Source: Reichenbachiella carrageenanivorans (GTDB taxonomy: Bacteria > Bacteroidota > Bacteroidia > Cytophagales > Cyclobacteriaceae). Taken from it: a DNA stretch of 64,000 nt. A program made the position numbers and the translations under genes. Below, one piece after another: positions 37,224 through 45,664 of this stretch. The notes under the pieces are model-generated. The model searched no databases. It was not told the origin of the DNA and was given only the letters and a program-made list of their open reading frames with translations. The stretch is from assembly GCF_025639805.1 (NCBI RefSeq), contig NZ_CP106735.1, positions 3,443,501 through 3,507,500 of the forward strand, read 5' to 3'. Within the stretch, counting starts at the first letter, position 1. Each line of letters opens with the position of its first letter.

Positions 37224-37251
37224 TTGTTTCCAAAGTCGGTTTATAGGTTTG
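37224..37251 (+). promoter_or_regulatory. Predicted Bacteroidetes promoter of the RND operon
   Basis: TTG (37224-37226), a 17-bp spacer and TAGGTTTG (37244-37251, matching TAnnTTTG) lie 26 bp before the TolC gene. The -33 region is within an imperfect inverted repeat TTTGGAA ... TTTCCAAA (about 37194-37234) that could be a regulator site. Confidence 0.5.
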
Positions 37252-37276
37252 TCTCATATTTTTTTAAACAGCAAAT

Positions 37277-38680
37277 ATGTGTGAGCAAATGACAAAAAGT
37301 AGAAGCAAATTAAAGCTCCTGATTTTGATGACAATAATGAATGGAGCATGGAATGCCGTGTTGGGGCAAACATTGGATTTGGCAAAAAGCCTAGAAATGG
37401 CCAAAGCTAACTATTCAAGCATTCAAGCCAAACGCGCCCTTTCTGAAGCGACACTACAAGAAGTAGGGGCGACCAAAAACATATACATGCCGAAGTTGAT
37501 GCTACAGCATCAATATACCTATTCAACTGGCAACAGTGTAGAAGGTGGTTTTTTCCCCAACGAAGGTACGATTTCACCGTCAGGAGGTATCCGTACTGAA
37601 AACATAAATCAGGGTGCATATGGGAGTTTTACCTCGGCTATTATGGAGTGGGATGTTTTCAGTTTTGGAAAGCAATCATCTAATGTAAGAGCAGCTAAAG
37701 CAGATGCCAATGCTGGTCAGTTGGATCTTGAGAACGAGATATTTCAGCATCAAATCAGAGTAGCTGATGCCTATCTATTATTGTTGGTGTCAGAAAAACT
37801 AACCGAAGTACAAGAGCATAATGTAATACGAGCGAAAAACTTTAGTGATGCGGTAGATGCAGGTGTCAGAGCCCAGCTTCGAGCCGGTGTTGATAGTTCA
37901 TTGGCGCATGCCGAATATGCACGGGCTAGGGTGCTTCTGCTAGAAAGTCAGCGCAATGAACAGATGAGAAAATATCGTCTGATCGAGCTTTTAGGAGAGG
38001 ATGCACAGACCTTTTCATTGGAAATTGATAGTATGAGTTTTTGTTCGCAGTTGCCAGTTGTAGGTTTTGCAAATATGGAGATCGATCAAAACCCATTGCT
38101 CAGAATGCAGCAAGCCAAAATCGAAGCTGCAGGGCAGCGAGCCTTAGCAATGAAGCGAAGTTTTATGCCAACGGTGTCATTAGTAGCTGCTGGCTGGGCA
38201 AGAGGTGCTGGCGTCGATAATGCTGATGGTTCTTACCATACAGATTTTGCTAACGGAACTCAGTACCAAGTGAGCAATTATCTGCTTGGCGTGACTGCCA
38301 AATGGAGGGTTACCGATGGTTTTTTAATCAGAAATAGATACAAAAAACTCCAATATATCACTGATCAGAATACACAGCAATTTTATCAGCAACAAAACAT
38401 GCTGAAACGTCAAGCGACCGAATCAGAAATGCAGTATCGCATTATGATGGAAAAGGCCCGAACCATACCACTACAAATGAAAGCCGCAAAGCAGGCTTAT
38501 ACCCAAGCAGAAGCGCGATATGAAAATGGATTGAGTGACCTGTCGACACTACTTCAAAGTATGGTTGTGCTCAATCAAGCAGAGGCAGATTTAGCCATAG
38601 CCTATAGTAATGTGTGGAGATCACACCTAATGGTAGCTGCTGCAAAAGGAGATTTGACGTCATTTTTCGATTCGCTCTAA
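37277..38680 (+). CDS. TolC family outer membrane efflux protein
   Basis: A signal peptide (ending about AVLGQ) is followed by two TolC/OEP repeats rich in long helices (LDLAKSLEMAKANYSSIQAKR ... QAYTQAEARYENGLSDLSTLL). The start is ATG 37277 or ATG 37289; the second gives a more usual signal peptide. It forms the outer membrane channel for the RND permease encoded 36 bp downstream. Confidence 0.92.
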   Translation: MCEQMTKSRSKLKLLILMTIMNGAWNAVLGQTLDLAKSLEMAKANYSSIQAKRALSEATLQEVGATKNIYMPKLMLQHQYTYSTGNSVEGGFFPNEGTISPSGGIRTENINQGAYGSFTSAIMEWDVFSFGKQSSNVRAAKADANAGQLDLENEIFQHQIRVADAYLLLLVSEKLTEVQEHNVIRAKNFSDAVDAGVRAQLRAGVDSSLAHAEYARARVLLLESQRNEQMRKYRLIELLGEDAQTFSLEIDSMSFCSQLPVVGFANMEIDQNPLLRMQQAKIEAAGQRALAMKRSFMPTVSLVAAGWARGAGVDNADGSYHTDFANGTQYQVSNYLLGVTAKWRVTDGFLIRNRYKKLQYITDQNTQQFYQQQNMLKRQATESEMQYRIMMEKARTIPLQMKAAKQAYTQAEARYENGLSDLSTLLQSMVVLNQAEADLAIAYSNVWRSHLMVAAAKGDLTSFFDSL

Positions 38681-38716
38681 TCAAGGCGAGTCCTATTAAA
38701 AATTAATTAAAGGATT

Positions 38717-41700
38717 ATGTTAAAACTAATAAAATCTGCCTTACAGAAACCTATATCAGTGATGGTAGGTATCATAGGCATTCTGTTTTTTTCGGTGATT
38801 TCCATCAAGGAAATTCCTGTTGATATATTTCCAGAATTGGAATTGCCATCGATATATATTATTCAGCCCTATGGAGGAATGGCACCTGATCAGATGGATG
38901 GGTTTATTACTACTCGGTATCAGGATCATTTCCTGTATGTATCAGGAGTTCGAGATGTCGAAGTACGTACCATACAAGGGATGTCTATTCTGGAATTGAA
39001 ATTTTACCCAGGAACGGACATGGGAGAAGCGGCCGCTGAAGTGGCTAATAATATAGCAAGAACAAAGGCTTATATGCCAGAAGGTACAGTGCCGCCTCAA
39101 GTTTTGCGATTTGATGCCAGCTCAGTACCAGTAGGGCAGTTGGTGTTTGAGAGTGAGACGCATACGCTCAATGAAATACAAGACTTGGCTTCTTCGCGTG
39201 TTCGACCTATGTTTTCGAAAATAGAGGGAGTATCGAGCCCGCCGCCACTTGGAGGAAATCAGCGAAGTATTGTGATCAAAGTAGATCCAAAACAACTGAG
39301 AAGTTATAAAGTGACTCCAGAGGAAGTGATCAAGGCAGTGATTGCCAACAACCAGCCTTCTCCTGCGGGGAATGTTAGAATCGGAAATAAAGCATTGATG
39401 GCGCCTATCAATTCACTCATCGATGACCCACAGGAGTTTCTCGATGTGCCTATCCGAACAGGGTCAGGGCCGTCTGTTTTTATCAGAGATGTAGCCACTG
39501 TCGAAGATGCTGCAGATATTACAGTCGGATTTGCCCTTATTCAAGGTAAGCGTGCAGTTTATATACCAGTGGTGAAAAAGGCAGATGCCTCTACGCTTTC
39601 TGTGGTGAATAATATAAAAGAAGCATTGCCTCGATTGCAGCATGCAGTACCTGAAGATGTTAAAATTTCCTATCAGTTTGATCAGTCTGTTTATGTATCC
39701 AATTCACTCAAGAGTTTAATTGTGGAAGGAATTCTCGGTGCCTTACTAACAGGGCTTATGGTGTTTTTGTTTTTAAAAGATTGGAGAAGTGTAATCATTG
39801 TGGTGGTTACTATTCCTGTGTCGGTTCTTTGTTCTGTGATGATCTTAAATCTGTTTGGGCAAACGATCAATATTATGACCTTGAGTGGATTGGCACTATC
39901 TATTGGGATATTGGTAGATGAGGCTACGATCACTATCGAAAACATTCACCAGCATCTAGAAATGAAGAAAACTAAAGCCATGGCGATTTGGGAAGCATGT
40001 AAAGAAATCGCATTTCCTAAGTTGCTAATTCTGCTATGTATTTTGGCTGTTTTCTTACCCGCTTTGGTCATGCATGGCGTACCTAGGTCTATGTTTTTAC
40101 CCTTGTCGTTGGCTGTAGGGTTTGCGATGATAGCCTCCTTTTTACTATCTCAAACTTTAGTGCCTGTATTATCCAATTGGTTATTGAAAGGTCATGTTTC
40201 AATACCAAAGAGTGAAGAACTTACAGGTTTTGATCGATTCAAAGATCGATACCTCAAGTTGCTCGGCGAGATAATGGAAAAACGAAAATGGTGGGTTGGC
40301 GGATATTTGGTGATAGCTCTGGGTATTGCAGGATTATCATTTTATGTGATCGGTACAGATATTTTGCCTCATGCCAATAGTCATCAGTTTCAGCTCCGAC
40401 TCAAAGCTGCAGATGGGACTCGTGTAGAGCGTACCGAAGAAATGACACTGAAAGTACTCGACTTGATTGATGAGGAAGTGGGAGAGGAGAATGTGGTCAT
40501 TACTTCTGCCTATGTGGGCAACGTGCCTACGAGTTACGGTTCGGCGCAAGCCTTTGTGTTTAATAGTGGCCCTCATGAAGCGGTGATGCAAGTAGCACTG
40601 GATGAATCGTATCCCGTAAAAATGGATGAACTTAAAGAAAGGCTTCGTGCAAGAGTTTCTGAAAATATGCCTGAGCTAAAAGTGTCTTTTGAACCTATTG
40701 AGCTCGTAGATAAGATTATGAGTCAGGGTGCTGCTACGCCTATAGAGGTTCGAGTGGCCGCAAAAGATATCATACAGGCATATGGCTTTGCAGAGAAGAT
40801 ACGTGTCAATATGGGAAAGATTCCATTCTTGCGTGACGTACAGATCAAACAGCCAATGAATTATCCTACACTAAATATAGACATTGATCGTGCACGTGCG
40901 GGACAATTAGGGGTCACGCCAGTTCAGGTAGCGAAGTCCATGGTGGCAGCTACTTCTTCGAGTCGGTTTACAGATAAAAACCTTTGGTTGGACAATTCTA
41001 AAGGGTTGGCCTATCAGGTACAGGTACAAATACCAGAGCATGAAATGTCTTCTGTGAATGATGTGGCCAATATTCCGTTGCAAGCTGGGGCGGCACGACC
41101 AGCACTGGCCGATGTGGCTACTATTTCTCAGGAGGTTAGCCCAGGACAATATGACCGTACGGGGCCAAACCGGTTGGTAACCATTACTGCTAATATTCAA
41201 GAAAAGGATTTGGGTGCAGCCAAAAAAGCTGTGCAGCATGCGATTGATCAGACTGGCGAGCCCCCTCGGGGTATGATCGTAGAATCGAAGGGTTTAGCTC
41301 AATTGCTTACGGAGACTTTAGATAGCTTACAGGGAGGTTTACTTGTCGCAATTGTAATTATTTTCTTACTCCTTACGGCCAATTATCAATCATTCAAACT
41401 ATCACTTGTAGTACTATCATCTATCCCTGCTGTGCTGGCAGGGTCACTGATGATGTTGCTGCTCTGTGGAGCCACACTCAATTTGCAGTCCTATATGGGG
41501 ATGATTATGTCGTTAGGCGTTTCGGTGTCCAATGCCATTTTGATGGTCACTAATGCAGAGAGTATTAGACTGGAAGAGAAAGATGCACGTAAGGCGGGGT
41601 TGATGGCTGCTAATGGAAGAATACGTCCCATCATTATGACCAGTATCGCCATGATTATGGGTATGGCACCTATGGCCTTAGGTATGGGAGAAGGTGGCGA

Positions 41701-41872
41701 TCAAGTTTCTCCATTGGGGCAGGCAGTGATCGGAGGGCTTATTGCCTCTACACTGGCATCGTTACTTATTCTGCCAAGTACTTTTAGCTTGTTGCAAGCC
41801 AAGGCAGGTTTTGATTCTGTGTCTTTAGATCCTGAAGACGTAGAGAGTAAATATTTTCAAAAACAATCGTGA
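38717..41872 (+). CDS. Efflux RND transporter permease (AcrB/HAE type)
   Basis: A 1051-aa inner membrane proton antiporter with 12 expected helices and two large periplasmic loops. The relay region reads GLALSIGILVDEATITIEN with Asp401; it has one Asp where AcrB has two. The N-terminus PISVMVGIIGILFFSVISIKEIPVDIFPELELP is split here only by length limits: PVDIFPELELPSIYI is the typical block. A purine-rich AAAGG lies just before the ATG. Substrates may be drugs or lipophilic compounds; no metal motif is seen. Confidence 0.93.
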   Translation: MLKLIKSALQKPISVMVGIIGILFFSVISIKEIPVDIFPELELPSIYIIQPYGGMAPDQMDGFITTRYQDHFLYVSGVRDVEVRTIQGMSILELKFYPGTDMGEAAAEVANNIARTKAYMPEGTVPPQVLRFDASSVPVGQLVFESETHTLNEIQDLASSRVRPMFSKIEGVSSPPPLGGNQRSIVIKVDPKQLRSYKVTPEEVIKAVIANNQPSPAGNVRIGNKALMAPINSLIDDPQEFLDVPIRTGSGPSVFIRDVATVEDAADITVGFALIQGKRAVYIPVVKKADASTLSVVNNIKEALPRLQHAVPEDVKISYQFDQSVYVSNSLKSLIVEGILGALLTGLMVFLFLKDWRSVIIVVVTIPVSVLCSVMILNLFGQTINIMTLSGLALSIGILVDEATITIENIHQHLEMKKTKAMAIWEACKEIAFPKLLILLCILAVFLPALVMHGVPRSMFLPLSLAVGFAMIASFLLSQTLVPVLSNWLLKGHVSIPKSEELTGFDRFKDRYLKLLGEIMEKRKWWVGGYLVIALGIAGLSFYVIGTDILPHANSHQFQLRLKAADGTRVERTEEMTLKVLDLIDEEVGEENVVITSAYVGNVPTSYGSAQAFVFNSGPHEAVMQVALDESYPVKMDELKERLRARVSENMPELKVSFEPIELVDKIMSQGAATPIEVRVAAKDIIQAYGFAEKIRVNMGKIPFLRDVQIKQPMNYPTLNIDIDRARAGQLGVTPVQVAKSMVAATSSSRFTDKNLWLDNSKGLAYQVQVQIPEHEMSSVNDVANIPLQAGAARPALADVATISQEVSPGQYDRTGPNRLVTITANIQEKDLGAAKKAVQHAIDQTGEPPRGMIVESKGLAQLLTETLDSLQGGLLVAIVIIFLLLTANYQSFKLSLVVLSSIPAVLAGSLMMLLLCGATLNLQSYMGMIMSLGVSVSNAILMVTNAESIRLEEKDARKAGLMAANGRIRPIIMTSIAMIMGMAPMALGMGEGGDQVSPLGQAVIGGLIASTLASLLILPSTFSLLQAKAGFDSVSLDPEDVESKYFQKQS

Positions 41873-41895
41873 AAAAGAGTTTAAAAATTAAAGAG

Positions 41896-43041
41896 ATGTA
41901 TAAAGCAATAGAAAGAGTAGGGTGCTTGATTGTGATCGCTGTACTCATACAATCATGTAGTCATGGGGCTAAATCTAATGAGAGCCCAAAGACATTGGTT
42001 CCCGAAGTTGAAATAACTAATGTGCAAGAAAAGACTCCTTCTAGACAGGTTGTGCTGCCAGGAGAACTGAAGCCATGGAACAAAGTAGATATTCTGGCCA
42101 GAGTCCGAGGCTATGTAGGAGGGATTCATGTAGATAGAGGGAGTATGGTGAAAAAAGGGCAGGTTTTGACTGTTTTGGAAGCGCCCGAAGTGGTGGCGGA
42201 ATTAGGCAATGCTCAGGCGCAATACGAGACAGCCAAAGCAGGTGTGATAGAGCAAGAGGCTCGACTAAGGTCTAGTAAACTGACCTATAATCGCCTGATG
42301 GTGACGAGCAAGACTCCTGGCGCAGTATCAGCTAATGAAATAGATATGGCCTATGCTCGAATGATGGTGGATAGTGCTGCCACAGTATCAAGAGAGGGCT
42401 TGTTGGAGGCTGCGCGGGCTAAGCTGGTCTCGCAGCGCCAGTTGGTGAAATACCTAACTGTAAGGGCACCTTTCAACGGGATCATTACGGCAAGGAATGT
42501 GAGCCCAGGGACGCTTGTGGGATCGGGAGGCAACCAAGGGCTTCCCATGTTTGTGCTAGAGGACAGATCAAGATTACGGTTGACTGTAGCCATTCCAGAG
42601 CGCATGACGAATGCTATTCCTAAAGACAGTGAAGTAAGCTTTGTAGTCGCGGCTAATCCAGGTGATAGCTTTGTGGGGCACTATGCACGAAGTGCCAATA
42701 GTCTGGAAGAGATGAATCGTTCTATGCTTACTGAATTTGATGTAGACAATAAATCTGGCGAATTGAAATCTGGAATGTATGCTGAAGTTACTTTGCCTTT
42801 GGTGCGTAATGAGGCTACTTTGTTTGTGCCTGCTTCTGCATTGGTGCATACGTCGGAAGGCGTATACGTAATTAAAACGGTGGGTAATACCGCAGAATGG
42901 GTAAGCGTGGAGAAAGGAAACCAAATTGAAGATTTGGTGGAAGTATTTGGAGCGATAGAAGCAAAACAAAATATTTTATTGGTAGGTAACCCTGAAATTA
43001 GAAATGGACAAAGGGTGAACATAGCACCATCCAAGTCTTAA
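41896..43041 (+). CDS. Efflux RND periplasmic adaptor lipoprotein
   Basis: From ATG 41896 the signal ends in LIQSC, a good lipobox; an upstream GTG at 41869 overlapping the permease stop would add 9 residues. The lipoyl halves (ILARVRGYVGGIHVDRGSM, KKGQVLTVLEAPE), coiled-coil hairpin and beta-barrel (VRAPFNGIITARNVSPGTLV) are in family order. It completes the TolC-permease-adaptor operon and is followed by a terminator. Confidence 0.92.
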   Translation: MYKAIERVGCLIVIAVLIQSCSHGAKSNESPKTLVPEVEITNVQEKTPSRQVVLPGELKPWNKVDILARVRGYVGGIHVDRGSMVKKGQVLTVLEAPEVVAELGNAQAQYETAKAGVIEQEARLRSSKLTYNRLMVTSKTPGAVSANEIDMAYARMMVDSAATVSREGLLEAARAKLVSQRQLVKYLTVRAPFNGIITARNVSPGTLVGSGGNQGLPMFVLEDRSRLRLTVAIPERMTNAIPKDSEVSFVVAANPGDSFVGHYARSANSLEEMNRSMLTEFDVDNKSGELKSGMYAEVTLPLVRNEATLFVPASALVHTSEGVYVIKTVGNTAEWVSVEKGNQIEDLVEVFGAIEAKQNILLVGNPEIRNGQRVNIAPSKS

Positions 43042-43057
43042 TTTTTTATTTTAGGTG

Positions 43058-43092
43058 ATGGGTCGAAACTTATGTGCTTCGACCCATTTTTC
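43058..43092 (+). terminator. Rho-independent terminator of the RND operon
   Basis: ATGGGTCGAA pairs perfectly with TTCGACCCAT around a 10-nt loop, followed by TTTTTC. It ends just before the stop codon of the convergent porin gene. Confidence 0.85.
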
Positions 43093-43093
43093 A

Positions 43094-44263
43094 TTAAAAT
43101 CCGATCTCCATCTGCGCGATAAACAATAGGGCATCATCGGCAGTGTAATTGTCAATGTAAGAGGCACTGGCTTGTATTTTGAGCGTATGCCCTGCAATGA
43201 ATTTGGAGACGTTTAGGGTGTAAATATTTTCTTTGTCTCCAATAGATTCACTTTCAGGTGCATTATATACATAGCGACCTGCAAATTCGAGATTATTTTT
43301 AAGTAGATAGCCTGCGGAAATATTGAAAGCTTCTCCTGTATAATAATATCGGGTGGTACCAGTTTCATCTATGCCATCATGAGGTCCATCAAGTATGGTT
43401 CTGATACCGTATTCCGACATCATTGAGAATCCATTGTATTTGAACATCGCGTCTATAAAAAGTGTGGAAAAATCCACTTCGGTATTTAGGAACCTCCCCA
43501 ATTGTCCTCTTTCTCTGTTGTTGTTGTCGTTGAAGTCATAAGTAACTCCGATCGATAGTTTTGGCTTAGGTTCTCTCATCAGGTCAGAACCGAAATAATC
43601 TCCTTTCTTTTTGAATTTGCCAAAAGGAAGAATCTCACCTCTTACTGTATAGTCATAGCCATTAGAACTATTCGAAATAGTCACATTTCGACCTTCACCC
43701 ATAGAAATAGATGCAATTTCACGCAACACCATTTGACCAATTGTATGTTCGTGATGTAGTTGTATCCCAATGTCTCGGTCTAGCGTGTATCGATTGTTGA
43801 GCTGACTACGCTCTGTGAATTGCAAGGCGCCAGAAGAAATCACCCTTTCTCTGTTGCCAGGTAGTTTTGTTTGACCTACCCAGAGGTGCCAATTTTTCCG
43901 AAAATGCCATTTGAGCGCAGCGTCTAGGACGATGTTGGCTGCTCCAGAGTTTTCATTGTAAAAACTACCCTGATCGCGGTTGGATAGCCCCAGTTCAATT
44001 TTGTATTCGATTCGTGGGTCATACAAAAAACCTTTGAATTTTAAGCGATACCGTCTTATTAGAAACTGATCCGCATATTCTTCTGAGTCAAAGTCGTAGA
44101 GGCCTAGGTATTGTGTTTGAAATCTGAGATTGATTTGCGTACTAAAAGTCGAATCTTTGTCAACGAACCGTAATCCGTTCCCGATTTTACTGCCGTCGAA
44201 TGATTGAGCTTGGGCCATAACGGCACAGGTAGCCAAAGCTAAAGTGAAGTAAAAAAGTTTCAT
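43094..44263 (-). CDS. OprO/OprP-like phosphate-selective porin
   Basis: A signal peptide (about 1-19, MKLFYFTLALATCAVMAQAQ) precedes a beta-barrel of alternating hydrophobic strands (FRTQ-like INLRFQTQYLG, RRYRLKFKGFLYDPRIEYKI) ending in aromatic Phe, as outer membrane proteins do. Family members are trimeric anion or phosphate channels. Neighbouring Na+/Pi cotransporter genes support phosphate. The start is ATG 44263. An 11-bp direct repeat TTAACA-type site lies upstream. Confidence 0.85.
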   Translation of the reverse strand: MKLFYFTLALATCAVMAQAQSFDGSKIGNGLRFVDKDSTFSTQINLRFQTQYLGLYDFDSEEYADQFLIRRYRLKFKGFLYDPRIEYKIELGLSNRDQGSFYNENSGAANIVLDAALKWHFRKNWHLWVGQTKLPGNRERVISSGALQFTERSQLNNRYTLDRDIGIQLHHEHTIGQMVLREIASISMGEGRNVTISNSSNGYDYTVRGEILPFGKFKKKGDYFGSDLMREPKPKLSIGVTYDFNDNNNRERGQLGRFLNTEVDFSTLFIDAMFKYNGFSMMSEYGIRTILDGPHDGIDETGTTRYYYTGEAFNISAGYLLKNNLEFAGRYVYNAPESESIGDKENIYTLNVSKFIAGHTLKIQASASYIDNYTADDALLFIAQMEIGF

Positions 44264-44330
44264 ATTTTCTGAATATAAGCCGCGAAGATACCCTGCCAAA
44301 CTTGCTTACTAGTTAATTAAAGGTTTCCTT

Positions 44331-44350
44331 AATGTTAAGCAATTGTTAAC
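44331..44350 (-). promoter_or_regulatory. PHO-box-like direct repeat upstream of the porin
   Basis: On the minus strand GTTAACAATT is followed, 11 bp from its start, by CTTAACATT. The 11-bp period is that of PhoB-type sites. CTTAACATT also occurs upstream of the Na+/Pi cotransporter-PhoU gene at 45577. Confidence 0.4.
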
Positions 44351-44377
44351 AAAATGAAGAAATGCTGCTTAAATGAT

Positions 44378-45484
44378 TCAGAGCCTATGCAAAAAGATAA
44401 GCGCGAGGGGTAATATAAAAAATATGAAAAGGATATAGAAAAAACCAATGACACGGTATTGCATGGTCATAAGTCCAAATTGTCTCGCATAGCGAATAGG
44501 CAATTGATTGAGGTAGGGTATAACTAAGAAAAGAATGCTCCCTATCAAGTTGAATAAAAAGTGAACCACTGCAATACTTAAAGCAGCTTCAGATTTATTG
44601 AATGCAGCGATGAGTGCAGTAATGGTAGTACCCACATTGGCGCCTACAATGTAGGGGTATATTTTGCTCAAATGGATTTTTCCAGTAGCTCCCAATGGAA
44701 CGATGATAGAGGTAGTGATAGAGCTAGATTGAATTCCGGCAGTTAGTACTGTGCCTAAACCAAATGAATTGAGTTTGTTTTTGAAAAACACTTCTTGAAA
44801 ACGTTCTTCTGATGCACCTATCATCCTGTTGGAAATGATTTTGGATATAATCTTGATGGATGCAAATAATGCAATACAAGCTACAAGTACCAGTACGAAT
44901 TTGTACTCGACAGAATCAATCAAAAAACCATTGATCATATCAAAGAAACTCAATCCCGATTCCTGTCCTTTTGCCGCAGGAGTATGAGACAAATTTAAAG
45001 CTGTGACGACTTGAGTAGAGAGTTTGGAGAGTACGTGGTAGTAATATTCCAATGGAAACAACACCATCACCGTCATGATATTGAAAAAGTCGTGCATTAC
45101 GCCAGTCGCAATAGCATTTTTAAACTCTTTGTTGTCGGTGATATAACTAAGGGAGACAATGGTACTAGTCAGGGTAGTACCCATATTGGCACCCATGATC
45201 ATGGGTACTGCATTCTCTAGAGTCATTCCTCCTGAGGCTACTACAGCTACTATGAGAGAAGTACTCGTAGAACTGCTTTGAATTACGGCAGTGATAAACA
45301 GTCCGATAAAGAGACTAATAAAAGGGTTGGAGGTAATGGCTAATACTTTGATTACCGTATCATTGCCAATTACATGAAAAGAGCTGGTCATTAGATCTAA
45401 TGACCATAAGAATACCAATAAAGCGAGCGATATGCTCAGTATAAACTGTACTAGATTAAGTTTTTGTGTTGTACTACCTTCCAT
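44378..45484 (-). CDS. Na+/Pi cotransporter family protein (no PhoU domain)
   Basis: Two inverted repeats each carry the QSSS signature (TAVIQSSSTSTSLIVAVVASGG and TAGIQSSSITTSIIVPLGATG, quoted in part), with about eight to ten hydrophobic helices. The signature-to-length layout (368 aa) matches NptA/SLC34-like sodium-phosphate symporters. It lacks a C-terminal PhoU domain, unlike the neighbour at 45665 with which it is divergent. Confidence 0.88.
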   Translation of the reverse strand: MEGSTTQKLNLVQFILSISLALLVFLWSLDLMTSSFHVIGNDTVIKVLAITSNPFISLFIGLFITAVIQSSSTSTSLIVAVVASGGMTLENAVPMIMGANMGTTLTSTIVSLSYITDNKEFKNAIATGVMHDFFNIMTVMVLFPLEYYYHVLSKLSTQVVTALNLSHTPAAKGQESGLSFFDMINGFLIDSVEYKFVLVLVACIALFASIKIISKIISNRMIGASEERFQEVFFKNKLNSFGLGTVLTAGIQSSSITTSIIVPLGATGKIHLSKIYPYIVGANVGTTITALIAAFNKSEAALSIAVVHFLFNLIGSILFLVIPYLNQLPIRYARQFGLMTMQYRVIGFFYILFIFFILPLALIFLHRL

Positions 45485-45495
45485 AATTCAAGCTG

Positions 45496-45503
45496 CAAAA
45501 GTA
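45496..45503 (-). promoter_or_regulatory. Predicted -7 element for the Na+/Pi cotransporter
   Basis: The minus strand reads TACTTTTG (TAnnTTTG), 12 bp upstream of the ATG at 45484. No clear -33 TTG was found. Confidence 0.35.
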
Positions 45504-45576
45504 GAATAGTTTGACTTCTCATATATTACTAAATTGTTATGAAGTGAAAGGTAAAGTAGAACTGCTTGGGTTTATC

Positions 45577-45622
45577 CTTAACATTTATTTAAAATTGAGC
45601 TTCTTTAATATTATTAGCTTTG
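45577..45622 (+). promoter_or_regulatory. Predicted promoter with PHO-box-like repeat
   Basis: CTTAACATTT (45577) and TTTAAAATTG (45588) form an 11-bp direct repeat. It overlaps a promoter with TTG at 45595-45597, a 17-bp spacer and TAGCTTTG at 45615-45622 (TAnnTTTG). The gene starts at 45665. Confidence 0.45.
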
Positions 45623-45664
45623 CAAGCATTTTAAAATCAATTCAGAAAAATAAATAACGATCTC

